From Calliopum simillimum (lineage: Eukaryota; Arthropoda; Insecta; Diptera; Lauxaniidae): a stretch of 64,000 nucleotides of DNA. Below are positions 1-11,879 of the stretch, in pieces. Numbering within the stretch: the stretch's first letter is position 1; each line of letters begins with the position of its first letter. Position numbers and translations under genes: made by a program. The stretch lies in assembly GCA_951812925.1 (NCBI GenBank), contig OX638372.1, forward strand, positions 41,972,245 to 42,036,244, written 5' to 3'. The notes under the pieces were generated by a model that did no database searches, was not told the DNA's origin, and saw only the letters and a program-made list of their open reading frames with translations.

Positions 1-391
1 AAACAGTGGTTCGCACGAAAACAATTTGCATCACTTTTCGATATGAAATTTTCTGAGCTATAAAATTGTGGGGCACTATTTTTTTGTAGATATAACCGTT
101 AGCGAGATATTTGCAAAAAACTGTTTTTCTCGACATTTTGCACCCGATATCTTACGAAGGCACCACCTCTCAGGATTTCACTGGAACAAAAGTTCATACC
201 TACTATTGGAAGAACACCCACAAAAAAAAATCAGCTTTGATACTATAAGGAGGGTCAGCCAAGCGCTGGCTCTCCGTCTATATCGTTAACTTTTACAGAA
301 ATTTTTCTTATGACAATTTTGTAGCTTTAAAAATTTCCTCTAGAAAAGATTTTGAAGTTTTTTTTTCATACGACTTATACTTTATAGGCGA

Positions 392-1064
392 GGAGCCGGC
401 AATACTAAAAGTGCCGTCATCGCGGATTCTGAAATTTTTAATGCAAAATGGTAGTTTACACTAAGACGAATAAGAAAAGCTTGGTCAGCATGGTTGTAGC
501 CTGGCAGAAATATTTTTAAATGATTTTCGAATTATTAAATTTTTGGAATATTTTGCCGTCATCGTCATTTCATAACCATTCAGAAAAAATCCGGCCGACC
601 AAATTTTTTTTGCCGAAAATGACCGGCAGACCTATTTTAATGGTGCCATAGTGGTTACTTCCGGCAGTTTCTAAGCTCGCATACCAAGATATTTTTGAAT
701 TTGACATTAAAACACGTAAATTAAAAAAAAAAAAAAACAAATTTCCGTGATTACAGAGTAATTGTACCCACTGTAACACCATTAAAATAGGTCTGCTGGT
801 CATTTTCGGCAAAAAAAATTTGGTCGGCAGATTTTTTTCTGAATGGTTATGAAATTTATCATCGATTAATATTAAGATTGATCAAAATCCGCTAAGACGG
901 CAAAACATTCCGAAAATTTAATAATTCAAAAATCAACAAAAAATATTTCTGCCAGGCTACAACCATGCTGACCAAGCTTTTCTTATTCGTCTTAGTGTAA
1001 ACCACCATTTTGCATTAAAAATTTCAGAATCCGCGATGACGGCACTTTTAGTATTGCCGGCTCC
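392..1064. mobile_element. Foldback element with very long terminal inverted repeats
   Basis: The left half, beginning GGAGCCGGCAATACTAAAAG, is mirrored by the right half ending in its reverse complement at 1064. The arms pair over most of the element (for example 579-646 with 777-845), with the dyad centre near the A-run at 721-736. There is no coding sequence inside; short ORFs here are by-products of the repeat. No clear target-site duplication could be defined. It is a non-autonomous foldback or MITE-like DNA transposon, family unknown. Confidence 0.75.
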
Positions 1065-2487
1065 CGGACTATTTGAAAATATCCTAATTCACATTAGGAT
1101 AGCTGCATTTCGATAGCAGAAAAAAAAGCCATATAAAAAAAGCGTTTGTCTTTAAAAAATTTGCCTTTTTTAAATATTTGAAGAGCCGCCATTTTAAAAA
1201 CCATAATTGGCAAAAATATCTTATATTAACTGATTTACTCCAATTTTCAAAAAAACTTGGTCTGTTTGAAGATGTTACAACATAATTGTTTCTGCTACCA
1301 GTTCCCATACTATCTATGTAAGTATATGATTGCACAATATTACTCACATCCGTTTAAAACTTTATACTTGCGAGTAGTGTTTGTACTTACGCAAGATTTA
1401 AAAATATTCCAAAAATTTCCATACACAAAATGTCGTAATCTTTTATCATCTAAAAAATAAAAATAAAAAAAAAAATTTCCATTGTTTGAACGAACAAAAT
1501 AAGTTGGCTATTTTATTAAATTATCTTGAGGTATCTCATTGAGGGAAAATATTTTGACAGCTTCATTGTTTGTTAGAAATTTCTTAAGGTAAATAATGGC
1601 TGTGAACAAAAACTTTAATGTAGCTACATAAAAAATAACGATGATAAGGAGATTGTTTTCAGACAAGAAATTATTGTCACAGACTGAAAGGTAACTTTGT
1701 AAAAGAAACTTCTTTAAAATTTTTATCAGATGCTTACCAAAATAATTCTTACTATGTGTCATAAATTCAAAGACGTTTTTTTGCTTTTCTCTCGACAGCT
1801 TGTCAAGATATGAAACGCTACATTGGCATGAAATCATCAAAAAAAAAAAAACAATATCTCAAGTGTCTAAAAATGATTCGATATCGATTTGAAAAGACTC
1901 AACTTAAATTTTGATACAGATTTATGGGAAAACTCGTAAGCTTTTCCTAGAAGGTTAATTTTTATATTTTCGTACTTTGACTTCAATCTGTATAAACAAA
2001 ATGTACTACCTTAGTCAATGACAATGCATTTGAACCTAATATTTCTTTGTTTTAGTGCCTAAACTAAAGTATATTTCATAATATTTTATATCTGTATGTT
2101 ATAATATCTTTGGTGCTAGATACCTACTAATTTTTAAAGTTTTATGTAAATGTAAAAGATATGTTTTTCTGAGATAATCAGCCAGCAACAAATTCACACG
2201 TGTCCAAGTACAAGAAAAATTTTGATGAGGATATTGACAAGCACTTAAAATTCTTTTGAAATGTCGAAAACGTAAAGTTCAAAATTGTCTTTAAATTTGG
2301 TAAAATTAGAGAATTTTTTATAAACTTTTAGTAAAAGCACGAAGCACGCTAACGTTATTAGGTCATGTTAAGTAACTGCATACAACATAACACCTTATAT
2401 GTGTACGACATGACAAATGACAGCATGAAACAAAATACAATCACGTCAACTAAGCCAACAAAGAAAAAATTAATAATATATCCACTA
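1065..2487. other. Unannotated AT-rich stretch
   Basis: No conserved protein motif, RNA gene or clear repeat was recognised. A 110-codon minus-strand ORF at 1508-1840 has no recognisable domain and is treated as chance. Confidence 0.5.
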
Positions 2488-3392
2488 GACTGATTCAAAA
2501 CAACTTTTTTCGGGGTATCCACGATTACGCGCAAAAATCTGAACGAGGGATCGAGAGGTTTTTATTTTATATCGAACTCAAAAATACTCGGAATGAGTCG
2601 TACGAAATTTTAATTTTTTTTTTTCTTTTTTTTGAAAAAAATTAAAATTTGAACTTAAACTCCACGAAACATAGTTTTTTTACTATAAAACTCTTAATCT
2701 TCATTTTGAATAAAACTTCCATTGTCATCATGAAATCACACAAGAAAAAATTATTTTAAATGTTTTAACCCATTATAATCTGTTCTTATGGGTCGTTTTG
2801 ACCCTTTCCTTCTTTGCTAAAGTGTTCCACAAAATATTTTAAAAATACTTTCATAAGGGTTCACTAAAGACGAGAAATACCTAAAACTGAAGTAAGTCTA
2901 GGTAATAGGTATCAAGTAATATAAGTGCAATAGATATAAAGAAATGAAGAAATTTTTTTTGCTAACCAGTTATTTAATTTTTTTAAGCATTATTCTCAGG
3001 TTTAAAGCATTTCTTTTTCTTGGTGACTTCTAATGAAATGGGTCAAAAATACCCATTAGAACAAGATATAATGGGCTAAGATGTTCTAGAAAATAGTTCC
3101 TTGCGTGATTTCATGATGACTTTTGAACAACAAGTTTTACCCAAAATGTAGATTTATAGTTTTGCAGTAAGGTAAAATTTCGAAGAATTGTTTTTTAAGG
3201 GTTTGGTTTATCGTGCAAATTACTCCGTGCATTTTTGAGATCGTAATAAAATGAAAACAGTATCAAGCCGAGAGTTTGCATAGATCGACGTTGCACCACC
3301 TTTAAATGACCTTAAAAAATTTTAAAAAAAATATTAGCTCACTTTTTTGACACGCGTAGATATTCTAAAATCGTTTTTTTACTGAATCAGTC
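2488..3392. mobile_element. Diverged foldback element
   Basis: An outer inverted pair GACTGATTCA (2488-2497) and TGAATCAGTC (3383-3392) encloses a perfect 16-bp inverted pair, 2724-2739 against 3105-3120 (GTCATCATGAAATCAC and its complement). Further imperfect pairing lies around the central AACCCATTATAATCTGTTC and GATATAATGGGCT blocks. The dyad centre is near 2920-2940. There is no coding content. The arms are much more diverged than in the element at 392-1064, so this is probably an older insertion. Confidence 0.6.
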
Positions 3393-3850
3393 CCATATTC
3401 ACCCATGTAAAAGAGACGTATAGAACTTTCAACTATAATTCTCATGAATAGCCACAATTCCCGCCAACAAAAATTGCAACCATACACGCTCGATTTACTA
3501 AACATAGCGCATTGTTGCTGACTGACTGCAGTGTATCACAGCTAAAATGTATGTTGCCATACTTTCAACGCATCAAATTTATAACGACATAGGTCCAACA
3601 AAAGAAAAACACTTAGTGAAACTGAACAATGTCATTCTCTAGTAGTCACCACGGAAAATTGTTTGGACAAGTTTGTGAAAGTTGAGGGAAATCTGCCAAT
3701 CAACCAAAATTACACACTCATTGTGTAAAAATCAATTACTCCATTTACCACTAAGCTTAGATCTACGAACAGCCATAAACGCGGAAACAAGCAAACAAAA
3801 CATTTCACAAGTAGCGTTAAGTAAAGGAACATCCCAAAAAATAAAAAATA
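3393..3850. other. Unannotated stretch
   Basis: No domain or repeat recognised. The short ORFs overlapping 3682-3948 run into the adjacent dispersed repeat and have no recognisable product. Confidence 0.45.
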
Positions 3851-4190
3851 AAACGTTTGGAAAATCACTTATTATACGCTTATTGAAGCAAACATTTCGT
3901 TTGGAAATTAACTCCAAACATTTGAAAATCTTGAATTTTAATTATTGAATAATCGAAACTGGACTCTTCATAGTAAGCTTGTAAAAATCATTTGGAGCAA
4001 GATTATTTTAAATGTTTTTATACAATATTTTCCAAATTTTTTTATTCAATATTTCTAAATTTGTTTTTTAACTTTTCAATTTACATTTTGTCAGTATTTA
4101 TTAAGTTCATTAAACAACATTTTCCAAACATTTTTATATTTAATTAAAAATAAAAAAAAAATTTATGTTTACTGTGTTTCAACAACAAAT
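3851..4190 (-). mobile_element. Truncated copy of the AAACGTTTGGAAAAT TIR element
   Basis: From the terminal motif AAACGTTTGGAAAAT at 3851-3865, this segment matches the reverse complement of 36290-36604, including the stretches around GGACTCTTCATAGTAAGCTTG and TTATATTTAATTAAAAATAA. The opposite terminus and most of the tRNA-like module of the fuller copy at 36029-36604 are missing or decayed. Strand is given relative to that fuller copy. Confidence 0.7.
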
Positions 4191-4857
4191 AATACTAGGA
4201 CCAAACCCTCCCGGATTATTGTTTTTGTACACCGGGACTACCATATTGTAAAATTTGAGCGAAATCGGAGACAAAAAAATTTTCAGCTAGTACGCTTGGC
4301 GTGTATTGCTTCATATATCGAAAAATGTTAAAATGAAGAACTGCAAAATCGAAATGTGTTGAAAATATCAAATATTTATTGTAGAAATCAAAAACAATCA
4401 TCAGTATATGAAAAGGTTGAAGTGTTATTAGGGTAGTGAAAAGTTGGAATTTTCAGTGTATCAAATAATATTGAAAAAATCAAAATATGGTGAAAATGTC
4501 GAATAAAAAGAGAAATTGTAAAATGGAATTTTCTTAAACTCTTGTTTTTCGAATTTCTTAGAATTTTTCGGTCTTTGATTTTTATGGTCTTTGATTCTAA
4601 ATCTGGTAACAGTTTTTCTGTATTGAGTCCGTAGTCCAACTTATAATTCCTTAAAAGAAAAAACGATTGGATAAACAAAGTCTTTCCCATTAAATCTTAC
4701 CATCTAGATAGACGAAAAAAGTGTGGGCAATAAATGATAAACGTCAAACATTTGGGTGTGGGAAAAATTGAATTATATATTAAGGTATATATTGTTTTCA
4801 GGAATTAAAAAAAAAGAGTACGGAAATGAAGAATTTCGGAAAAGTTATCAACTGGAA

Positions 4858-6253
4858 CATATCGTCCCTATACAAGTGAAAAGTATTAAGGAGAGATATA
4901 CCCTAGACGTTTGAAAAAATCTATTTTATTTTTTTCGCATTTTCTTTAAGCTTGAGGTCTTAAGAACACCTGGTGAAAACGGCAAGATAATATCTTGATA
5001 AATAAGCGAGTTACAGCCGAACACGTAAACGTGAACGTAAAAAAAAACAAAAAAAAAACAAACTTAGTATTTACTATGGTTTAGCTATTCGCAGAAACTG
5101 TGAAAGCGATATGGGAAACATTCTACCATTATAGCTCAACAGACAGCAATCCTCAACATTATTTCTGTCCCGAAGGTTGGAAGATAGCTCCAAAAACAAC
5201 GAACAGCGGGTCCAAATTGTTAACATTGCTCTTTTTCTGGTAGCATGCACGTTCAATAATGGTGTCACCTCACTACTCGAAATTATGAACATGTTGGGAA
5301 TATCGGTTGGGTCAGGAGCGCACTTATTCGCTACGCAAGAAGGTGAAACTCGCATAGCGAAAGCCGAGCTGTAAGCGCAGGAACAGACAAAGAAAGTCAA
5401 ATACGCTATGGGCCTGGTATCGACAATTCCATACAAGTTGACAAATTTTATCATTTATTCATTCCTAAATTTTCAAACGCGTTTTTCTCGAAACCACCTT
5501 TTTCAACTCGGTACCCAAAATTTCTCCAAAACCAATGAACCGATTGCCTTGAAACTGGTTGTGCTTAATCCATACACTATTTTCTAGTAGATGTCATAGG
5601 ATTTTTTTTTCCTTACTTAGTTTTTTTTTTATAAACAAAATAATTTTTAATTTTTGGCCCAAAAATCATTAATTATGTTCAAACGTTCGGCATTCTGTCA
5701 TAAACAGATATTTTCAAAATCGGCTATGACAACTACTAAACTATAGTATCTATTTTAATAATCTTTGAAGTTTTTTGCTTTCAGATGATTTTTCAAGAAA
5801 CGCCAGTGGGTACCGTGTGTGAAGATTTTTTCACGGCGCTTCAAGGAACATGTGATATCTCGAAATATTTTCAATATTTTGTAATAAACAAAAATTTAAC
5901 ATATACTTAAATGTGTATACTTTTATTTAGTTTATACTTCGATCCGAAATTTAATATAATGTTCCTACAAAAAAATCTCAAAAATTACCTTTTTTTGGCC
6001 TTCTAGGTGTATATCTCCCCTTAAGTCAATTTTTCAAGTTTTGAGATATTTAAGGTTCAAAAAATTGAATTTTGTTTTTTTGTATGGAAAATGTTGTTTT
6101 GCTTTTGCTTTTATGATGAAAATAAGCACTTTTTAACAAAAGTATGGCTAAATAGGTCTTAGCAAACTAAAGACTACAATATTTTAGATCAGAAATACCA
6201 AATATGTAACTCAAAACTGACTTAGTACTTTTCACTTGTATAGGGACGATATG
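4858..6253 (+). mobile_element. TIR DNA transposon with a broken Mutator/Kolobok-like transposase
   Basis: The left terminus CATATCGTCCCTATACAAGT (4858 on) is mirrored at 6225-6253 by its complement. Pairing extends inward through the GGAGAGATATA region on the left and TATATCTCCCC on the right. The interior carries transposase-like fragments (separate entry). A further copy of the right terminus, reversed, lies at 43524-43580. No convincing target duplication is visible. Confidence 0.75.
5072..5456 (+). pseudogene. Mutator-like/Kolobok-like transposase C-terminal fragment, frameshifted
   Basis: Plus-strand frames, not the longer minus-strand ORF, give recognisable peptide blocks in order: YYGLAIRRNC, then in a second frame HYSSTDSNPQHYFCPEGW, then back in the first frame VQIVNIALFLVACTFNNGV, LLEIMNMLGISVGSGAH and a charged AKAEL-stop-AQEQTKK end. 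From memory this order resembles the C-terminal part of arthropod transposases annotated with a Mutator-like transposase domain (also called Kolobok-like); that naming is established-family recall, not a search result. Stops and frame changes, and a probable deletion after CPEGW, show that it is dead. The flanking long TIRs fit a DNA transposon. Confidence 0.6.
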
Positions 6254-7200
6254 GCATTATCACTCTTATTCAATTTAATATGTTCATATTGCAATGCGAC
6301 ATGTGAAGCGAGGAGAGATGTAAAAAAGAACTGTTTTATATTTTCCACCAAATTTGGCAATAAATATACAATGGAATAACTAAAAGTAATTTTCTTTTCT
6401 CCCAAACGCTTGGAACAACGAGCACTCTACTTTCGCTGAAATTGCAAAATAAAAGTTAAACTTTTAAGTTCAAATGCATTTTGTGATGGTTTTTTTTTCA
6501 AGTTAGGCTTATCATCGTGATGTTCCTTTTATCGTAACTGCAAAGTGTTGAAGTTTGGCGTCGAGCTCTGGTAAAGATTTTAAGTTACTAAGACTTCTTT
6601 TCCCAACAATCATTGAATCGGTCATTTTTTTTTTATTATTTGGTAAAATGGCAAAATGTTTCTGCAGCGATTTTCAACACGAAAAGCAAACTTTAGAAAT
6701 AGTACTTAGGGGACTGTGGTAACAGTGCTGTTGAATTAAAAAGAAAAAAACTTAAAATTAAGTTAACAACTTTGTTAAGCACCAACTTTGAACCATGCAT
6801 TTTTTTTAGCGTGCAAAACATTTGATATTGGGAAATTTTATTTTAAAAGCTAGGGCCATTTTATTATTTCTTTTTTATTTCTTTTTTATTTAATGTATCG
6901 CAAGCTGCAACAAAAACAAATTGTAGCATATAAAAAAATTGTAAAATACAACATACAAAATTTGTAACATACTGCAGTACTTAATATGTCTATTGTAACT
7001 AAATCAAGAGTTTATTGTCATTATCGCTTTTTAACTTGCATGTTCTCACCAGTAAAAATTAGCATTCTGATTTAGATAAACTTTCCATAGTTTTATTGTA
7101 ATATTTTTTCTTCTTATTCTTTACATTCAGTAAGATTGTTTTCTTTTATACAAGGCCATTAAAAATACCAGAAAATATTCCAAGTTTCATTGCGGACATG
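6254..7200. other. Unannotated AT-rich stretch
   Basis: No ORF of note, no domain and no recognised repeat; many homopolymer runs. Confidence 0.45.
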
Positions 7201-7204
7201 TAAA

Positions 7205-7440
7205 TTTCACGCACTGAAATCTGACGCAGGGAATGAAATCATTTGTTGAGTGATTCACGTTCGAATGCAGTTGCATAAAGCATTGGAGCATTCGCGTGGC
7301 TACAGAGTAAATTGAAATATTTTTCATTGTTCGTTTGCCATGTTCTGACGATAGCAGTACTAGTTACCATAACCTTGATATGAATGGAACGATCAAAAAT
7401 AAATGGTATTGTGAAGTTGGATATTACATGTTTACGAAGA
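7205..7440 (+). repeat. Diverged dispersed repeat, copy 1
   Basis: The block containing CATTTGTTGAGTGATTCACG and TTCGAATGCAGTTGCA resembles, in inverted orientation, 13430-13622, and more weakly 16830-17170 and 35320-35625. There is no coding signal. It may be an old uncharacterised transposon family. Confidence 0.4.
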
Positions 7441-7726
7441 GGCTGATGACCGATTCCATTTAAAATGTTCGAAACTTGCAAGTTATGAGCATGGAACTTC
7501 AGAGTGTCCAAGCGGTGTTTTTGCGAGAAATTGATGAAGTTTTTTTTTTTAAAGTTCCGACAGTTTGTCCAAAATTATTTTTTTTAGTTTTTGTTTTCTG
7601 ATTCTTGTAGCATTTAAAATGTTTAAAAAAATTTAAAGGTTGATTTTTTAAAAAAAAATTTTTGAAAACTTTTTTCTACGGAAAGGTGAATAAAATAAAA
7701 AATATTTTAAATTTAAAAAGTCCGAT

Positions 7727-8883
7727 CCCAGTGTGCCAAACGGACTCGTTTCGGATCCGTAACGGGTTCATATTTTCGTACTTCTTATCCGTTACGGAAT
7801 CCGTTACATATTCGTTACTGATCCGTTTGCGGGAAGGATTCCTAAAAAAAAAACGAATCGTTTTTTCTACTTTTATGGATCCGTTTCGAACCTGTAACGT
7901 ACATCAAAAACGAATTCATAACGGATTTGCTTTTAATAATGTTAATGCTACTTATAAAAAAAAAGAAAAATGGTGAAACGCTTATTTTTAATTAAAAAAA
8001 ACAAAATAACAAAAAAAAAATAGTAGCCCGGCCGGGAGCGAACCCAGGCTCCCGGGGAATTACCTTTTTCATACACGAGACGTTAGACAACTAGGCTATT
8101 GACCAATATGATGTTGACTTATCTGATGTAGACTTATCTGACGTTGAGATTTAAAGTTTGTATTGATTAAACAAATTTCTGTTGTTTTTTTATAAGTATT
8201 CTGTGTTGTTTTTCTTTCCTTCTTTTGATAAAAAATGTTATATACTCAAATTTGGAATCGAAAACATTTCTTCAAACAGAGTTTGAAAAGTTTACAAAAA
8301 ATCATACGCAATAAAATAAAAAGATAAAAAAAAAACAAACCAAAAATATTTTTCTTTTATCATCATTAAAATTAATTAAGCAAATCCCTTTTGAGTTCGT
8401 ATTTGAAGTATTTACGGATTCGAAACGGATTTACCCAGGTTCGAATCCTACCACAGGTGGATTTTTACCCTTTTTTTTCTTGCTTTTTTTGTTTATATTT
8501 TTTTTATAATTGCTAATAAGCGCATCAAAACGGTTTTTTTCTGTAAACATACAACATTAAAATATTTAAAAGCAAATCCGTTTTGAATTCGTTTTTACAT
8601 ATGTTTCGGATTCGAAACGGCCCCGCACTGCGGAATTACCCGGGTTTGAATTCTACTCTAGGCGGATCGATAACTTTTTCCTTTTTATTTATTTTTTTTT
8701 TTTTAATCGCTAATAAGCGTTTCACAATGTTTTTTTTTTATTTAAACACAGCGTTTTGAATTCGTTTTTGATGTACGTTACGGGTTCAAAATGGATCCGT
8801 TGCCGCGGATTACGTTTTTTATAACTTTATGAACTCGTAACGGGTTCGAAACGGATCCTCATCCATTTTTGTGCACATTGGGA
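7727..8883. mobile_element. Composite TIR element with tRNA-like module, copy 1
   Basis: The ends are imperfect inverted repeats: CCCAGTGTGCCAAACGGA on the left and the complement of CCCAATGTGCACAAA on the right. Subterminally, CGGATCCGTAACGGGTTCAT on the left is mirrored by GAACTCGTAACGGGTTCGAA on the right. GAAACGGAT-type motifs recur internally, as expected of transposase-binding repeats (inference). A tRNA-like module lies inside. No transposase is encoded; the short plus-strand ORF entering the left TIR is accidental. Confidence 0.75.
8024..8105 (-). other. tRNA-like pol III module inside TIR element copy 1
   Basis: Read on the minus strand it has a good A-box (TAGCCTAGTTGTCTAACG) and, 40-odd bases later, a B-box-like GGGTTCGCTCC. 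The order and spacing are those of a tRNA or tRNA-derived SINE head. The arms do not fold into a convincing cloverleaf (the T-stem and anticodon arm are poor), so this is not a functional tRNA gene. Confidence 0.5.
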
Positions 8884-8973
8884 TGGTTTTTGCATTTCGA
8901 AAAATGCTGCCAAATAAAATTGTTAAGAATAGTGATAGGAATCTTACATTTTAAAAATTTCTATTCATAACTT

Positions 8974-10088
8974 CCCAGTGTGCCAAACGGACTCGTTTCG
9001 GATCCGTAACGGGTTCATATTTTCGTTCTTTTTATCCGTTACGGAATCCGTTACGTATCCATTACTGATCCGTTTGCGGGAAGGATTCCTAAAAAAAAAA
9101 CGAATCGTTTTTTCTTCTTTTATGGATCCGTTTCGAACCTGTAACGTACATCAAATACGAATTCAAAACCGATTCGCTTTTAATAATGTTAATGCTGCTT
9201 ATAAAAAAAAAAGAAAACAGGGTGAAGCGCTTATTTTTAATTAAAAAAACACAAAATAACAAAAAAATAAAAAAAAATTACTAGCCCGGCCGGAAGTCGA
9301 ACTCAGGCTCCCGGGGTATGACTCTTTCATACACGAGACGTTAGACAACTAGGCTATTGACCGATATGATGTTTACTTATCTGATGTAGACTTATCTGAC
9401 GTTGAGATTTAAAGTTTGTATTGATTAAACAAATTTCTGTTGTTTTTTTATAAGTATTCTGTGTTGTTTTTCTTCCCTTCTTTTGATAAAAAATGTTATA
9501 TACTCAAATTTGGAATCAAAAACATTTTTTCAAACAGAGTTTGAAAAGTTTACAAAAAATCATACGCAATAAAATAAAAAGAAAAAAAAAAAACAAATCA
9601 AAAATATTTTTTTTTTTTTCATAAAAATTAAATAAAGCAAATCCGTTTTGAGTTCGTATTTGAAGTATTTACGAAATCGAAACGGATTTGCCCAGGTTCA
9701 AATCCTACCAGAGGTGGATTTTTACCCTTTATTTTTCTTCCTTTTTTTTCTTTTTATTATTTTTTAATTGCTAAAAGGCGCATCAAAACGGTTTTTTTCT
9801 GTAAATATATAGCATTAACATATTTAAAAGCAAATCCGTTTTGAATTCGTTTTTACATAAGTTTCGGATTCGAAACGGGCCCGCACTGCGGAATTAAATT
9901 TTTTTTTATTCGCTAATAAGCGCTTCAAAATGTTTTTTTTTTTTTATCTAAACAAAGCGTTTTGAATTCGTTTTTGATGTACGTTACGGGTTCGAAATGG
10001 ATCCGTTACCGCGGATAACGTTTTTTATACCTTTATGAACTCGTAATGGATTCGAAACGGATCCTCATCCGTTTTTGTGCACATTGGG
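8974..10088. mobile_element. Composite TIR element with tRNA-like module, copy 2
   Basis: Same architecture as 7727-8883, and nearly identical over long parts (for example 8085-8360 against 9325-9610). It starts CCCAGTGTGCCAAACGGACT and ends in CATTGGG. It is separated from copy 1 by only about 90 bp of unrelated sequence, giving a repeat period of roughly 1.25 kb. Part of the right-hand internal segment is deleted relative to copy 1 (around 9890-9900). Confidence 0.75.
9282..9362 (-). other. tRNA-like pol III module inside TIR element copy 2
   Basis: Counterpart of 8024-8105, with the same A-box region (TAGCCTAGTTGTCTAACG on the minus strand) and a slightly changed B-box region. Not a functional tRNA. 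Confidence 0.45.
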
Positions 10089-10506
10089 ATTGTAATTAAA
10101 AAAAAAAAAGTATAATAAAGTATTTATTTTCGTGACCTGCATATGGCTATTAAAATTTATGTTTAAAATTTTATTATGTTGCAACAACTACTTATATAAA
10201 TGAAACATATTAATATAACACATTTTTCCTTCAAGAATTCGACTAATATCATAAATTTTAATGTTTCTTTGGAAGTGACATCTTAACTCAATTGTTTTGC
10301 TAGTATTTGTGCAACTCATGGATAAATCATCAAGTGTCATCCTTGCAGCGCTGTATTAACAGGAAAATTTGCATTTCCTTTACCTGAAATTCAATTGCAG
10401 GCAACTAATGCAACGGCATTTAGCGACGACTGCACACAATTATCCAATTTGTTATTCAAATAAGGTTAAAAGTACATATCTTCTCTTCTTATACGAGATA
10501 AAATTG

Positions 10507-10545
10507 TATGTACTTATGTACTTATGTACTTATGTACTTATGTAT
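10507..10545. repeat. Short TACTTATG microsatellite
   Basis: Four to five tandem copies of an 8-bp unit (GTACTTAT), directly before the 424-bp tandem repeat. Confidence 0.85.
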
Positions 10546-10549
10546 GTTT

Positions 10550-11700
10550 GTTTGGAACGGGCAAAACTTTTTCTCGAAAACGGGTACAGCGATTTTAATG
10601 AAACTTGAAACAGTGTTAGATATTAGCATACAATGATGAATGAGCTAGGTTTGAACTTTGTAAATGCCCACCAGGGGGCGTGGAACCGCCCTAAATTTTA
10701 AATTTGATTTGGTCATAACTCGCAAACCATACAAGGTATTTAAATGAAATTTGGTGAGCGGGTACTGCTTAATAATACCTTGTGACAGGCAAAAAGTGGG
10801 CGGGACCGAAGCAGTGCCACGCCCACTTTTTAGTCCTTGAAAATTTTGATTCAATATTACTCGAAAACGACTCCAACGATTTTAATGAAAATTTAGGAGA
10901 TTTTACCTCTGCAAACAAGAATTAATATGTGATATGCCGTTATATTGAGAAAACTCGTTGAAGGGCTTGGCACCGCCCACAAAAATATAATACGGTATAA
11001 AAAGAAAACTAATAAAGTAATCATTCTAAAATTAACTGTGGGGAGCATACTCGCTATAAGGCATCTCTGATCTGAAAGCGGGCAAAATATCGTCGTTGCG
11101 CGTGGAACCTCCCATACAAGCAAAATACGTTAAATGCTACTTCTCGCAAATTTTACAAGGTATTTTAATGAAATTTGGTATGTAGGTACTGCTTAATAAT
11201 ATCTTGTAACAAACAAAAAATGGGCGGGTTCGAAGCGGTGCCACGCCCACTTTTCAGCCCTTGAAAATTTTGATTCAATATTACTCGAAAACGACTCCGA
11301 CAATTTTGATGAAAATTTAGGATCTGTTACCTCTTCAAACAAGTATTAATATGTCATATGGCATTATATTAAAAAAAATCGTTGAGGGTGTGGCACCGCC
11401 CACAAAAATATAATGTGCTATAAAAAGAAAACTAATAAAGCAATCTCTCTGAATTTAACTGTAGGGAGTTTACTTGCTATTAGGCACCTACGACCTGAAA
11501 GTAGGCAAAATATCGAAAGTGCGCGTGGAACCTCCCATACAAGTAAAACACATTAAATGCTGTTTCTCGCAAATGATACAACATATTTTGATGAAATTTG
11601 GTATGCAAATCTGGATCAGGAGTATCTAAAGCATAACAAAAAGAAGGCTTTGTTTAATAATTGCCACGCCCACTTTTTTATCAAAATAAAAATTTTTGTT
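10550..11700. repeat. Tandem repeat, ~424-bp unit, about 2.5 copies
   Basis: GTACTGCTTAATAAT at about 10762 recurs at about 11186, and GCGTGGAACC near 10679 recurs near 11101 and 11525, giving a period close to 424 bp. Each unit holds GCCACGCCCAC and ACCGCCCAC-type GC-rich blocks and CGAAAACGACTCC. The third unit decays after about 11690. The GGCGTGGCACC-type blocks resemble those of the dipteran dispersed repeats at 15030, 29760 and 40533, so a distant relation is possible. Confidence 0.75.
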
Positions 11701-11879
11701 AATAACTCAGGCACACAAAAAAAATGGAATGAACTGTTTAATTCTTATATGCAGTCTTATGTACTTTTTGACGCTAAATCCGTCTTAGCAGAACTGTCAT
11801 TATACCTGCAGGATTTTGAAATATCCTTGCTTGAAGTTGAAGAAAACGCTGTGTTCAGTCTTACAGCGTAGCTACCAGA

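Noticed and set aside
1508..1840. 110-residue minus-strand ORF
   Set aside because: No domain or homology recognised, AT-rich composition, isolated.
5074..5454. 126-residue minus-strand ORF
   Set aside because: Shadow of the transposase fragment that reads on the plus strand with recognisable motifs.
7662..7976. Short plus-strand ORF, with a related one at 8978-9244
   Set aside because: Both run through the left TIR of the composite element; the similarity is due to the repeat.
8024..8105. Functional tRNA gene
   Set aside because: A- and B-box present, but no convincing acceptor, anticodon or T-stem pairing.
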